Below are positions 6,818-13,168 of a DNA stretch of 14,020 nt, piece after piece. The DNA comes from Clostridiales bacterium. GTDB taxonomy: Bacteria; Bacillota; Clostridia; Oscillospirales; CAG-382. The notes beneath the pieces were generated by a model. That model had not been told where the DNA came from and searched no databases. It worked only from the letters and a program-made list of their open reading frames with translations. The stretch is taken from contig SFLA01000028.1 in assembly GCA_004553575.1 (NCBI GenBank), positions 1 through 14,020 on the forward strand, given 5' to 3'. Within the stretch, counting starts at the first letter, position 1. Each line of letters opens with the position of its first letter. A program made the position numbers and the translations under genes.

Positions 6818-7930
6818 TCAAGTCATGTCCTCGATTTTCTTCTCGAACTCCGAGAGAACGCCGGAGTATTTCTCGCCTTCGTCGCTTTCCAGACGAGAGG
6901 AAACCTCCTCCTGCTTGTCGGGGTACAAATGCGAATAGGTCTGGAGCGTCGTCTGGATATTTTCGTGACCAAGACGCTCGGAGATCAGCAACGGAGAGAA
7001 CCCCATCTCAACGAGCAGCGAAGCGTGAGAGTGCCGGAGGTCGTGGACACGAATGCGCTTCACGCCGGAAGCCTTACAACCAGCCGCCAGCTCGTAGTGC
7101 AAGAAGTGCTTCGTGAAATAGAACAGCCGATCCTGTGGCTCATAGTCCACAAGGCGGTCAGCATAATCGCGGATCAGAGCGAGGATGAACCGAGGCACTG
7201 ACACAACACGGTTTGACTTCGGCGTTTTCGGAGGATTGACAACCGTCTCCCCACGCACCTGCGCCAGCGTTTTATTGATCCTTATGCGCGACCGTTCAAA
7301 ATCGACATCATCCAGCGTGAGAGCCAGAAGCTCGCCGGAGCGCATACCAGTCCAGAACAGCAATTCGAAAGCCAGCCTTGCCGCTGGCTTTTTTACGCAG
7401 GCAATAAACTGGTGGAATTCGTCTCGCGTCCAGAACTGCATCGCGGCCGCTGCCTTCTTCCCGAAGGGTCCACAGACCACAACAGGATTTGACGGCAGAC
7501 CGTAGAAGCGGATCGCGTAATTCATCACCGCCGACATTTGATTATTTATCGTTTTCAGATACGTCGGAGAATAGCCGGACGGATCCGTGAGCAGCTCATT
7601 CTGCCACCGGCGAATCATCGTCGGCGTTATATCCCGCACAGGAACCGAGCGGAAGGTCGGCAGGATTTTAGAATCGAAAATCCACTGCTTACTCTCCACT
7701 GTGGTCGCGCGAAGGCGCGTGGAACAGTCCGCCATATAAAGCTCAACCAGAGAGCCGAAGGACATATCTGTGCCGCCGCCCTGCTTGCGCTTGAATTCCT
7801 GCTCATATTCGAGGGCTTCTCGCCGAGTGCGAAAGCCCTCTTTTTTCTTTTGCCGCCTCATTCCGTCCCAGTCAGTATAGCGGAAGGAGACGAACCAAGT
7901 GCCGCGTTTTTCGTTTTTGTAGACGGACAC
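6818..7930 (-). CDS. int: Tyrosine site-specific recombinase (phage integrase)
   Basis: 370 residues from GTG 7930, which has AAGGAGG seven bases upstream; an in-frame extension to 7963 has no ribosome site. The N-terminus (VYKNEKRGTWFVSFRYTD) resembles an AP2-like arm-binding domain, and a SAM-like core-binding domain covers about residues 55-150. The catalytic domain carries Arg197 (TGMRSGE), a lysine around 235-238 (PKTPKSNR), His296-Arg299 (HDLRH), His322 (LGHENI) and the nucleophile Tyr332 (TYSHL). All active-site residues are present. It would join attP to a site at the guaA 3' end and excise the element together with an Xis protein. It is the last gene of the leftward lysogeny transcript. 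Confidence 0.96.
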   Translation of the reverse strand: MSVYKNEKRGTWFVSFRYTDWDGMRRQKKKEGFRTRREALEYEQEFKRKQGGGTDMSFGSLVELYMADCSTRLRATTVESKQWIFDSKILPTFRSVPVRDITPTMIRRWQNELLTDPSGYSPTYLKTINNQMSAVMNYAIRFYGLPSNPVVVCGPFGKKAAAAMQFWTRDEFHQFIACVKKPAARLAFELLFWTGMRSGELLALTLDDVDFERSRIRINKTLAQVRGETVVNPPKTPKSNRVVSVPRFILALIRDYADRLVDYEPQDRLFYFTKHFLHYELAAGCKASGVKRIRVHDLRHSHASLLVEMGFSPLLISERLGHENIQTTLQTYSHLYPDKQEEVSSRLESDEGEKYSGVLSEFEKKIEDMT

Positions 7931-7974
7931 AGCCCCGCCTCCTTTCAAGCACAGTACAAGCACCGTGCAAAAAC

Positions 7975-8037
7975 TGCCTTATACCTTATACCTCATACCT
8001 TAAACCGAATACCTTGTACCGATTACCTCATCCCTCA
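7975..8037. repeat. Nine-copy 7-bp tandem repeat array (consensus TACCTTA)
   Basis: Unbroken 7-bp periodicity. The units in + orientation are TGCCTTA, TACCTTA, TACCTCA, TACCTTA, AACCGAA, TACCTTG, TACCGAT, TACCTCA and TCCCTCA. The array sits between the integrase start and the upstream gene, whose stop codon lies inside unit 8. On the transcribed (-) strand each unit reads about TAAGGTA. Degenerate units mixed with near-identical ones suggest an old, slowly diverging array. Confidence 0.9.
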
Positions 8038-8528
8038 AACGCGCTGCGGTTTCGCAGCACGAATTCGCGGACAAACCAATCAAACAGAACCAGAACCACA
8101 CCGACCACACCGCCGAGGACAACATTCACAACGGCAAGGACAATCAGCCAGGTCTTGCGCCCCTCGAAATAAGGAACCACGCCCGGATTGTGAGCCGTGA
8201 TATTCTTCACATTCCGCAGAGCGACAATGGCATTGACGACATTCCAGACACCAGCGGCAGCAGTATAGACCAACACGCACTGAATGATGCCGACGATGAG
8301 CCACGCGACATTTGACGCAATCTCGCACCGGCGTACCTTCAGAGCAACCGCATCCGCACCGACCGGCTTCTGCTTTGCTTGTCGAACAGGACGCTGGGCG
8401 ACAGTCGCCACATACGGCGCAGAGCAATAGGGACAATGGACAGTATGCACACCGGCACCGTTCGGAACTTCAACCGAGTACCGGCGGCGACACGAAGGAC
8501 ACAGAATATTCAATTTCAGCAAAAGCAT
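8028..8528 (-). CDS. Zinc-ribbon membrane protein in the lysogeny module, function unknown
   Basis: 166 residues from ATG 8528. N-terminal zinc-ribbon with CPSC and CPYC separated by 19 residues, then a basic linker (RPVRQAKQKP). Long hydrophobic stretches follow (SNVAWLIVGIIQCVLVYTAA and on to NAIVAL; then TWLIVLAVVNVVLGGVVGVV to DWFV), probably three or four membrane segments with a short basic tail. The start is uncertain: AGGTGAT directly abuts ATG 8528 and would better serve TTG 8522. It lies 38 bases after the repressor gene and before int, all leftward, so it should be expressed in the lysogen. Genes in that slot are often superinfection-exclusion or lysogenic-conversion factors; that is inference. 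Confidence 0.75.
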   Translation of the reverse strand: MLLLKLNILCPSCRRRYSVEVPNGAGVHTVHCPYCSAPYVATVAQRPVRQAKQKPVGADAVALKVRRCEIASNVAWLIVGIIQCVLVYTAAAGVWNVVNAIVALRNVKNITAHNPGVVPYFEGRKTWLIVLAVVNVVLGGVVGVVLVLFDWFVREFVLRNRSAFEG

Positions 8529-8566
8529 CACCTACCAAAACACGAAATAACGACGAAGCTCACGTC

Positions 8567-8968
8567 TCAGGCTTTCTTTTTAACATCGAGGAAATTCTCG
8601 CCAGACTTTACCTCATCAAGCGTTTTCAGCATTTCGATGTACTCCTCCGCCTTTTTACGAGCGTCGTCCGAAAGCCCCTCCAGCTTCTCGTGGATATCGG
8701 GATCAGACGCAATCGCAGGAGACGCGAGAGAAGTGCCGGAAGCTGGGTCCGAGGCGTGACCCATTTGCAAGGACAGCCCCATGATATAATCCGCCGAAAC
8801 GTCGTACAGACGAATCAGCTCCAGAATGGTATCGGGATCGGGAGCGGAAGCCCCGTTCTCGTACCGAGACAAAGACTTGTCGGTGATGCTGGTTATTTTC
8901 ATAACCTGCGCCTGCGTCAAGCCTTTTCTTTCGCGCGCCCTTTTGAGACGCTCACCGAATGAAAGCAT
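8567..8968 (-). CDS. XRE-family (CI-like) phage repressor without a peptidase domain
   Basis: 133 residues. ATG 8968 has AAAGGTGG five bases upstream and begins MLSFGERLKRARE, the usual start of the fold. The helix-turn-helix domain covers residues 4-63 (GLTQAQVMKITSITDKSLSRYENGASAPD, then LYDVSADYIMG). A variable Ser/Ala/Pro linker and a short acidic helical tail (SDDARKKAEEYIEMLKTL) follow, probably for oligomerisation. There is no S24/LexA-type self-cleavage domain, so induction must use another route such as an antirepressor or a metalloprotease. It is divergent from the cro-like gene across a five-operator region that it very likely binds. Confidence 0.9.
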   Translation of the reverse strand: MLSFGERLKRARERKGLTQAQVMKITSITDKSLSRYENGASAPDPDTILELIRLYDVSADYIMGLSLQMGHASDPASGTSLASPAIASDPDIHEKLEGLSDDARKKAEEYIEMLKTLDEVKSGENFLDVKKKA

Positions 8969-8995
8969 AGCAACCACCTTTCTCAAAGCATACTT

Positions 8996-9012
8996 CACTC
9001 ATTTTACAAGAA
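8996..9012. promoter_or_regulatory. Operator O1 (over the leftward transcription start)
   Basis: CACTCATTTTACAAGAA. Its reverse complement differs at two positions from TTCTCGGAAAATGAGTG (O4). It covers the expected start site of the leftward promoter, a position for autorepression. Confidence 0.7.
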
Positions 9013-9013
9013 C

Positions 9014-9042
9014 ATTATACTACAAATTCTCGTTTTCTGAAA
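9014..9042 (-). promoter_or_regulatory. Leftward promoter for repressor, membrane protein and integrase
   Basis: On the - strand: TTTCAG (9042-9037), a 17-bp spacer and a perfect TATAAT (9019-9014). The weak -35 suggests a promoter that may need activation or is inherently modest, as expected for repressor maintenance. O2 covers the -35 and spacer; O1 covers the start. Confidence 0.65.
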
Positions 9043-9043
9043 T
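9027..9043. promoter_or_regulatory. Operator O2 (over the leftward -35 and spacer)
   Basis: TTCTCGTTTTCTGAAAT; the reverse complement contains CAGAAAACGAGAA, matching the AAAACGAG core of O5 and O6. It starts 31 bp from O1, about three helical turns. Confidence 0.75.
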
Positions 9044-9047
9044 ATCT

Positions 9048-9064
9048 TTCTCGGAATTATAGAA
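9048..9064. promoter_or_regulatory. Operator O3 (central, degenerate)
   Basis: TTCTCGGAATTATAGAA keeps the left half-site TTCTCGGAA and outer GAA symmetry but has a poor right half. It lies midway between the two promoters, 21 bp from O2 and 29 bp from O4. Confidence 0.55.
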
Positions 9065-9071
9065 AAAAGTA

Positions 9072-9100
9072 TTGACTTCTCGGAAAATGAGTGCTATAAT
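9072..9100 (+). promoter_or_regulatory. Rightward (early lytic) promoter
   Basis: TTGACT (9072-9077), a 17-bp spacer and a perfect TATAAT (9095-9100), with TG in extended -10 position (TGCTATAAT). Stronger than the opposing promoter. O4 fills the entire spacer, so repressor binding should exclude polymerase. Confidence 0.88.
9077..9093. promoter_or_regulatory. Operator O4 (inside the rightward promoter spacer)
   Basis: TTCTCGGAAAATGAGTG, from the last base of the -35 to just before the -10. It differs from O5 at a single base (T instead of C). Confidence 0.85.
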
Positions 9101-9114
9101 AAGACCACAATGAA

Positions 9115-9131
9115 TTCTCGGAAAACGAGTG
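9115..9131. promoter_or_regulatory. Operator O5 (just downstream of the rightward start)
   Basis: TTCTCGGAAAACGAGTG with half-sites CTCG / CGAG around GAAAA. It begins 38 bp after O4 and lies about eight bases past the expected +1, immediately before the cro-like ribosome site. Confidence 0.85.
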
Positions 9132-9147
9132 AAAGGAGGAATGCCGC

Positions 9148-9393
9148 ATGAAGAAGGTGTACCAGATGATGCGCGACTACCGCGAAAAACGCGGGATCAC
9201 GCAGACCCACGTCGCCAAGCAGGCAGGAATTAACCCGAAGCGCATCAGCCAGCTCGAAACAGGACTGGTCAGACTGACCGCCGACGAATTCCTGCACATT
9301 TGCCTTGACGGTTTCGGAGTGACCCCTCAAATTTTTTTTGACGACCAACTCTCGGAAAACGAGAACAATACAGCAATCGACCCCACGGATTGA
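9148..9393 (+). CDS. Cro-like XRE-family regulator
   Basis: 81 residues, ATG preceded by AAAGGAGGA. A compact XRE helix-turn-helix fills residues 5-60 (YREKRGITQTHVAKQAGINPKRISQLETG, then the scaffold helices), followed by a short polar tail. It is the first gene of the rightward transcript and faces the CI-like repressor, the Cro position. It probably competes for the same 17-bp operators to switch the element to lytic growth; this is inferred from context. The 3' end carries a further operator copy (9349-9365) encoding the tail residues LSENEN, and the gene contains an eight-T run at 9332-9339. Confidence 0.88.
   Translation: MKKVYQMMRDYREKRGITQTHVAKQAGINPKRISQLETGLVRLTADEFLHICLDGFGVTPQIFFDDQLSENENNTAIDPTD
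9349..9365. promoter_or_regulatory. Operator O6, inside the 3' end of the cro-like gene
   Basis: CTCTCGGAAAACGAGAA shares the full CTCGGAAAACGAG core with O5 and is the most symmetric copy (TCTCG / CGAGA). It lies about 250 bp downstream of the rightward promoter, within coding sequence. It could loop to O1-O5, act as a roadblock, or control a promoter for the next gene. Confidence 0.75.
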
Positions 9394-9417
9394 GAATCAT
9401 TGTAATTAAATTATAGC
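9390..9417 (+). promoter_or_regulatory. Possible secondary promoter before the second HTH gene
   Basis: TTGAGA (9390-9395), a 16-bp spacer and TATAGC (9412-9417) in the 44-base AT-rich gap. Both boxes are imperfect. O6 lies 25 bp upstream, which would fit regulation, but the call is weak. Confidence 0.3.
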
Positions 9418-9437
9418 GGAAAGGAGGGCAAAAATAT

Positions 9438-9935
9438 ATGCCTAAACAAGCCACGAAAGCCGCCGACAACGCCTTCTACAAAGCACGTATCGCGGCTTCA
9501 AAGTGCAACGACCGGCTGGCAAGCCGCGAGGGAGCGTCCGAGGAACTCGGAATCGACCGCACTCGGCTGGCGAGAATCGAACTCGGAAGCCTCAACCCCT
9601 ACCCAGAAGAAGTCCTGCTCATGGCGGACTATTACGACGCGCCGGAGCTTGCGAACCACTACTGCTCACAGATATGTCCCCTCGGAAGGAAAACGGTGCC
9701 GCCCGCCGAAGCGCGAAGCATTGACCGGCTGACGATCCGCATCATTTCCGCGCTCGGAGAAGCCGACGGCATAACCGAAGCGATCCTCGACATTGCCGAG
9801 GACGGAATCATCACCCCAGACGAGAACGAACGCCTCCAGCAGGTGATCAAGGCATTAGAAAGAATCGAGGTAACCGCGCAGGAGATGAAGATATGGGCGC
9901 GGAAGAACCTCAAAGGAGGCTCAAAGCATGGATAA
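9438..9935 (+). CDS. Phage HTH DNA-binding protein (XRE-like)
   Basis: 165 residues; AAAGGAGGG lies about ten bases before the ATG. A diverged XRE-type helix-turn-helix covers roughly residues 27-68 (EGASEELGIDRTRLARIELG, then MADYYDAPELANHYC), followed by CSQICPLGR with two cysteines. The C-terminal half is helical and acidic (SIDRLTIRIISALGEADG, later ALERIEVTAQEMK), probably for oligomerisation. Proteins of this layout occur in the early regions of clostridial prophages as regulators; the exact target is unknown. The stop overlaps the next start in ATGGATAA. Confidence 0.75.
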   Translation: MPKQATKAADNAFYKARIAASKCNDRLASREGASEELGIDRTRLARIELGSLNPYPEEVLLMADYYDAPELANHYCSQICPLGRKTVPPAEARSIDRLTIRIISALGEADGITEAILDIAEDGIITPDENERLQQVIKALERIEVTAQEMKIWARKNLKGGSKHG

Positions 9936-10122
9936 AACAACGGAACCGGCGGAACAGCCGAAATTCCTCCGGGTGACAGAGGTCGCCTCCCTGCTTGAGT
10001 GCAGCGAGAGCCACGCCTACAAGATCATCCAGAAATTAAACAAAGAACTTGAAGCCAGAGGGGCAATCACCGTAGCAGGAAGGGTGTCGCGGAGATACCT
10101 CATGGAAAGGCTTTATTGTTAA
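9928..10122 (+). CDS. Excisionase-like winged-helix protein
   Basis: 64 residues, AAAGGAGG upstream, overlapping the preceding gene by eight bases. The sequence FLRVTEVASLLECSESHAYKIIQKLNKEL is the helix-turn-helix of small Xis/MerR-like DNA-binding proteins. It is followed by the wing GAITVAGRVSRRYLMERLY, a C-terminal signature of firmicute element excisionases. It would bend attachment-site DNA and direct the integrase towards excision. It lies in the rightward early transcript, not next to int, so excision would be coupled to the lytic switch. A second, diverged copy of the same C-terminus is found inverted at the window end (13932-14020). Confidence 0.8.
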   Translation: MDKTTEPAEQPKFLRVTEVASLLECSESHAYKIIQKLNKELEARGAITVAGRVSRRYLMERLYC

Positions 10123-10144
10123 AAAAACGAAAGGAGCAAGCACA

Positions 10145-10765
10145 ATGCACAGGAAAATCACTTACATGGTCATGGGAGCCGCCGTGGGAATCATCCTCAT
10201 CGGTTCGGTTTTCGCCATTGACAAAAGCGGCGCGGTAAACGCGACCGATGAACGCTCATCGCAAACACCAACAATGGCGGCAAGCGCGAGCGCAGCAGAC
10301 AAGCCGGAGATCACAAACCTCCTCTACGTCACCGACAAGAAGAACGAACCGGCAACGCCGATCGCAGAGATGCCGGAGGAGGAAGACATCGAAATGCTGG
10401 CAAAGCTCATCTGGGGCGAAGCCAGAGGAGTGGAATCCATAACCGAGAAAGCGGCGGTCGCATGGTGCGTACTTAACCGCGTAGACGCGAAAGGATACCC
10501 GAACAGCATCGAGGCGGTAATCACCCAGCCCCACCAATTCGTCGGATACGACGAAGACTACCCCGTCACGAAAGAACACAGGTTGATCGCCGAAGATGTT
10601 CTTTGCAGATGGTACGCCGAAAAGGCTGGCGAAAAGGATGTCGGCAGAGTGCTGCCGAAGGAATACGTGTACTTCACCGGCGACGGCAACAGAAACCACT
10701 TCACAAGCGAGTGGCGCAGCGAGGACACATGGAACTGGAGCCTTGCATCTCCATACGAAAGCTGA
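10145..10765 (+). CDS. Membrane-anchored SleB-type cell wall hydrolase
   Basis: 206 residues, AAAGGAG before the ATG. Residues 5-25 form an N-terminal signal/anchor (MVMGAAVGIILIGSVFA), then a Ser/Ala/Thr-rich linker to about 75. A Hydrolase_2 (SleB/CwlJ) domain follows from about 80 to 200: LAKLIWGEARGVESITEKAA, then VAWCVLNRV, ending in YFTGDGNRNHF. Glu92 in GEARG corresponds to the catalytic Glu of SleB lytic transglycosylases. It would cleave peptidoglycan glycan strands outside the membrane. The place is unusual for a phage lysis enzyme: it sits among early DNA-binding and recombination genes, with no holin beside it. Confidence 0.85.
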   Translation: MHRKITYMVMGAAVGIILIGSVFAIDKSGAVNATDERSSQTPTMAASASAADKPEITNLLYVTDKKNEPATPIAEMPEEEDIEMLAKLIWGEARGVESITEKAAVAWCVLNRVDAKGYPNSIEAVITQPHQFVGYDEDYPVTKEHRLIAEDVLCRWYAEKAGEKDVGRVLPKEYVYFTGDGNRNHFTSEWRSEDTWNWSLASPYES

Positions 10766-10777
10766 AGGAGGGACAGC

Positions 10778-11059
10778 ATGAGATACGAAGACGAAGTCAG
10801 AGACGAAGCCAGCTCATACCTCGGCAGAGAAATCACCGACGCGGAGTGGAACGAAGCCCTGCCGCCAGCGCAGAGAAAACTCGACTGGATAATCAGCCGA
10901 GAGGGCGACCTTGACGGAGAACGCCGGAAGCCCTACTACCTCGGCAAACTGGTCGAGGAACACATCAGAGAAAACGCATTCAGCAAATGGTGCAACACGA
11001 TGAACAAACTAAACCAGCAAAGGAGAATGGCAAATGAAACTGTACCGGCTCACGCTTAA
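10778..11059 (+). CDS. Small hypothetical phage protein
   Basis: 93 residues, AAGGAGGG before the ATG; it overlaps the ATPase gene by 26 bases. Highly charged and predicted mostly helical (EDEVRDEASSYLGREITDAE, later GKLVEEHIRENAFSKWCNTM). It has one Cys, no membrane segment and no motif I recognise. Its tight packing between the wall hydrolase and the ATPase suggests an accessory role in early replication or recombination, but no function can be assigned. Confidence 0.75.
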   Translation: MRYEDEVRDEASSYLGREITDAEWNEALPPAQRKLDWIISREGDLDGERRKPYYLGKLVEEHIRENAFSKWCNTMNKLNQQRRMANETVPAHA

Positions 11060-13013
11060 CAACTTCCAGGGCATAAAAAGCCTTTCCTTAGATTTTCCCG
11101 AAGGACGATCCGCCAGCATTTACGGCGACAACGCCACCGGCAAAACCACCTGCTACAACGCGCTGACATGGCTGCTTTTTGACAAGGCAAGCACGGCGGC
11201 GAAGAACTTCACCCCAAAAACCAAAGGACCCGACGGAGACCTCCACCACCTCGATCATAGCGCAGAGGCGGTATTCATCACCGACACCGGAAGACAGATC
11301 ACCCTCAAGAAGACCTACCACGAATCATACAAGAAGAAGCGCGGATCCGCGATGGAAGAATTCGACGGACACACGGTCGAGTACGAAGTCGACGGAGTGC
11401 CGGTCAAGGAAAAGGAATTCACGGCAACGGTTATCGGCTTCTGTGGAGGCGACACCGAAAAGCCGAAGATGCTCACGATGCCCGACTATTTCCCCGAACA
11501 GCTCTCATGGGACACGCGCCGGAAAATCCTTCTGGAGATTTGCGGCGATATCAGCGACGACGAGATCATCGCGGCAAACGATGACCTCAAAGAACTGAAA
11601 GACTTCCTGCGAATGAACGGCACAGCAGAGCAATACTACACCACCGACGAATACAAGAAGGTCGCAGCCGCCCGCAGAGGCGAGATCAACAAGCAACTGA
11701 CCGAAATCCCCGCGAGAATCGACGAGGCGGAAAAGGCGATCCCCGACACAACGGGACTGAACGCTGAGGAAATCGAGCAGAACATCGCCAGCCTTCAGAG
11801 AAAACGCGACAGCCTCGCCGCCGAAAAAGCCGAAGCGGCCGCAGGTGGAACGGCGGCAGCTACGCTCCGCACCCAGATCGCGGACATTCGCACGAAACTG
11901 GCGGAGGGCAAGGCGGCGCACACCAAAGCCCAGAACGACCAGAACACCGACATCGACGCGGACATCCTCCTCGCAAAACGGGAAGCGAGCGAAGCCAGAC
12001 GCGCCGCAGAGGATATCAGAACCGACATCGACCGCGCCGAAGCCAAGAAGGAGAGACTGGAGACAACCAGAGCGCAGCTCCTCGCAGACTACCACACCGT
12101 CAGCGCAACCCACTGGGACGAAGGACAGGAAATCTGCCCGACCTGCCGCCAGCAACTCCCTGCAGAGCAGATCGAGAAAATGCGCGAAGACTTCAACCTC
12201 CGCAAGAGCCAGAAGCTCGAGGAAATCAACAAGCACGGTAAAACGGAAGCCAGCAAGACCGCAATCGCGGAACTTGAAGCTCACATCGGAGACCTCCGAA
12301 AAAAAGCAGAGGAGGCGGACGAAGCGAAAAAGACCGCAGAAGCCAAAGTGGAAGCCCTCGCCGGAAGGCGCATCGAGCCGACAGCATACGAGACGACCGA
12401 GGAATACGCCACGCTGACCGCCCAGATCGCCGACCTTGAGGCGAAAATCGAAGATGAAGGTAAATGCACCAGCGAAGCGGTCGCCGCCGTAGAAGCCAAA
12501 ATCAAAGCCGTGGACGGCGCGATCAGAGATGAACGTGATAAGCAGATGCAACTGACAATGGCGGAAAACCAGCACCGCAGAATTGCCGAGCTTGAGAAGC
12601 AGGAAAAGCGGCTCGGCGGAGAATTCGAGGAACTCGAAAAAGGGCTTTACCTTTGCGACCTCTTCACGAAAAAGAAGGTGTCAGCCCTCACCGAAAGAAT
12701 CAACGGAAAATTCAAGCGCGTCCGCTTCCGCCTCTTTATCGAGCAGCTCAACGGCGGGCTAAAAGAAGACTGCGAAGTCATGATCCCGCGCGACGACGGA
12801 ACGCTGGTACCTTACACCTTCGCAAACAACGCCGCACGGATTAACGCAGGGCTGGAGATCATCAACACCCTCGCAGAGCATTGGAACATCAGAATGCCTG
12901 TGTTCATCGACAACGCCGAAAGCGTGACGCACCTCGAAAACTCCGACACGCAGATCATCCGGCTGGTAGTCAGCGAAGCAGACAAGAAGCTGAGGCTGGA
13001 GGTGGACGAATGA
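11034..13013 (+). CDS. Rad50/SbcC-like AAA ATPase with zinc hook (phage recombination)
   Basis: 659 residues, ATG with AAAGGAG upstream. An SMC/Rad50-type N-terminal ATPase lobe opens with LNNFQGIKSLSLDFPEG and the P-loop GDNATGKT (31-38). A long, highly charged coiled coil of about residues 200-560 is split by a hook motif CPTC (368-371), the zinc-mediated dimerisation motif of Rad50/SbcC. The C-terminal lobe has RMPVFIDNAES (620-630) as Walker B, with Asn instead of the usual Glu after Asp, and no clear LSGGE signature (NNAARINAGLE lies in that region). It is therefore a diverged member. In many Firmicutes phages such an ATPase precedes RecT, as here, and probably helps process DNA ends. 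No SbcD/Mre11-type nuclease is in view. Confidence 0.9.
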   Translation: MKLYRLTLNNFQGIKSLSLDFPEGRSASIYGDNATGKTTCYNALTWLLFDKASTAAKNFTPKTKGPDGDLHHLDHSAEAVFITDTGRQITLKKTYHESYKKKRGSAMEEFDGHTVEYEVDGVPVKEKEFTATVIGFCGGDTEKPKMLTMPDYFPEQLSWDTRRKILLEICGDISDDEIIAANDDLKELKDFLRMNGTAEQYYTTDEYKKVAAARRGEINKQLTEIPARIDEAEKAIPDTTGLNAEEIEQNIASLQRKRDSLAAEKAEAAAGGTAAATLRTQIADIRTKLAEGKAAHTKAQNDQNTDIDADILLAKREASEARRAAEDIRTDIDRAEAKKERLETTRAQLLADYHTVSATHWDEGQEICPTCRQQLPAEQIEKMREDFNLRKSQKLEEINKHGKTEASKTAIAELEAHIGDLRKKAEEADEAKKTAEAKVEALAGRRIEPTAYETTEEYATLTAQIADLEAKIEDEGKCTSEAVAAVEAKIKAVDGAIRDERDKQMQLTMAENQHRRIAELEKQEKRLGGEFEELEKGLYLCDLFTKKKVSALTERINGKFKRVRFRLFIEQLNGGLKEDCEVMIPRDDGTLVPYTFANNAARINAGLEIINTLAEHWNIRMPVFIDNAESVTHLENSDTQIIRLVVSEADKKLRLEVDE

Positions 13014-13168
13014 GGAAAATGCTGACGAAAGCAGGGCTGATTGCATACCACACGACCGCTGCAGAAATCACCCTCATCGGAGGATTTGGAATCTGCGACG
13101 AATGCGGAAAGCACTCACATGAGGGATACCTTGTGCCGGTTCTCAATCACTGGCAATGCCCGAAGTGA
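13010..13168 (+). CDS. Small Cys-rich (zinc-ribbon) protein, apparently truncated by an in-frame TGA
   Basis: 52 residues as read. The ATG overlaps the ATPase stop (ATGA) and GGAGGTG lies upstream, so the start is firm. It contains CDEC and ends QCPK just before TGA 13166-13168. In the same frame the sequence continues without a stop for 38 residues to TAA 13285. The codon replaced is where the second cysteine of a CPxC pair would be: CDEC plus CPKC would make a four-Cys zinc ribbon. As read, only three of these four cysteines remain. Function unknown; the position between ATPase and RecT suggests a recombination accessory factor. Confidence 0.7.
   Translation: MRKMLTKAGLIAYHTTAAEITLIGGFGICDECGKHSHEGYLVPVLNHWQCPK

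Noticed and set aside
7975..8037. CRISPR array
   Set aside because: Units are 7 bp and contiguous, with no spacers and no cas genes.
9332..9339. Eight-T run in the cro-like gene as a programmed frameshift site
   Set aside because: The zero frame continues to a sensible stop and neither shifted frame adds a recognisable extension; noted only as slippage-prone.
11505..12575. 356-codon open frame on the - strand inside the ATPase gene
   Set aside because: Produced by the repetitive charged coiled-coil codons of the ATPase; composition (F/C/V/G-rich) is that of a shadow frame.
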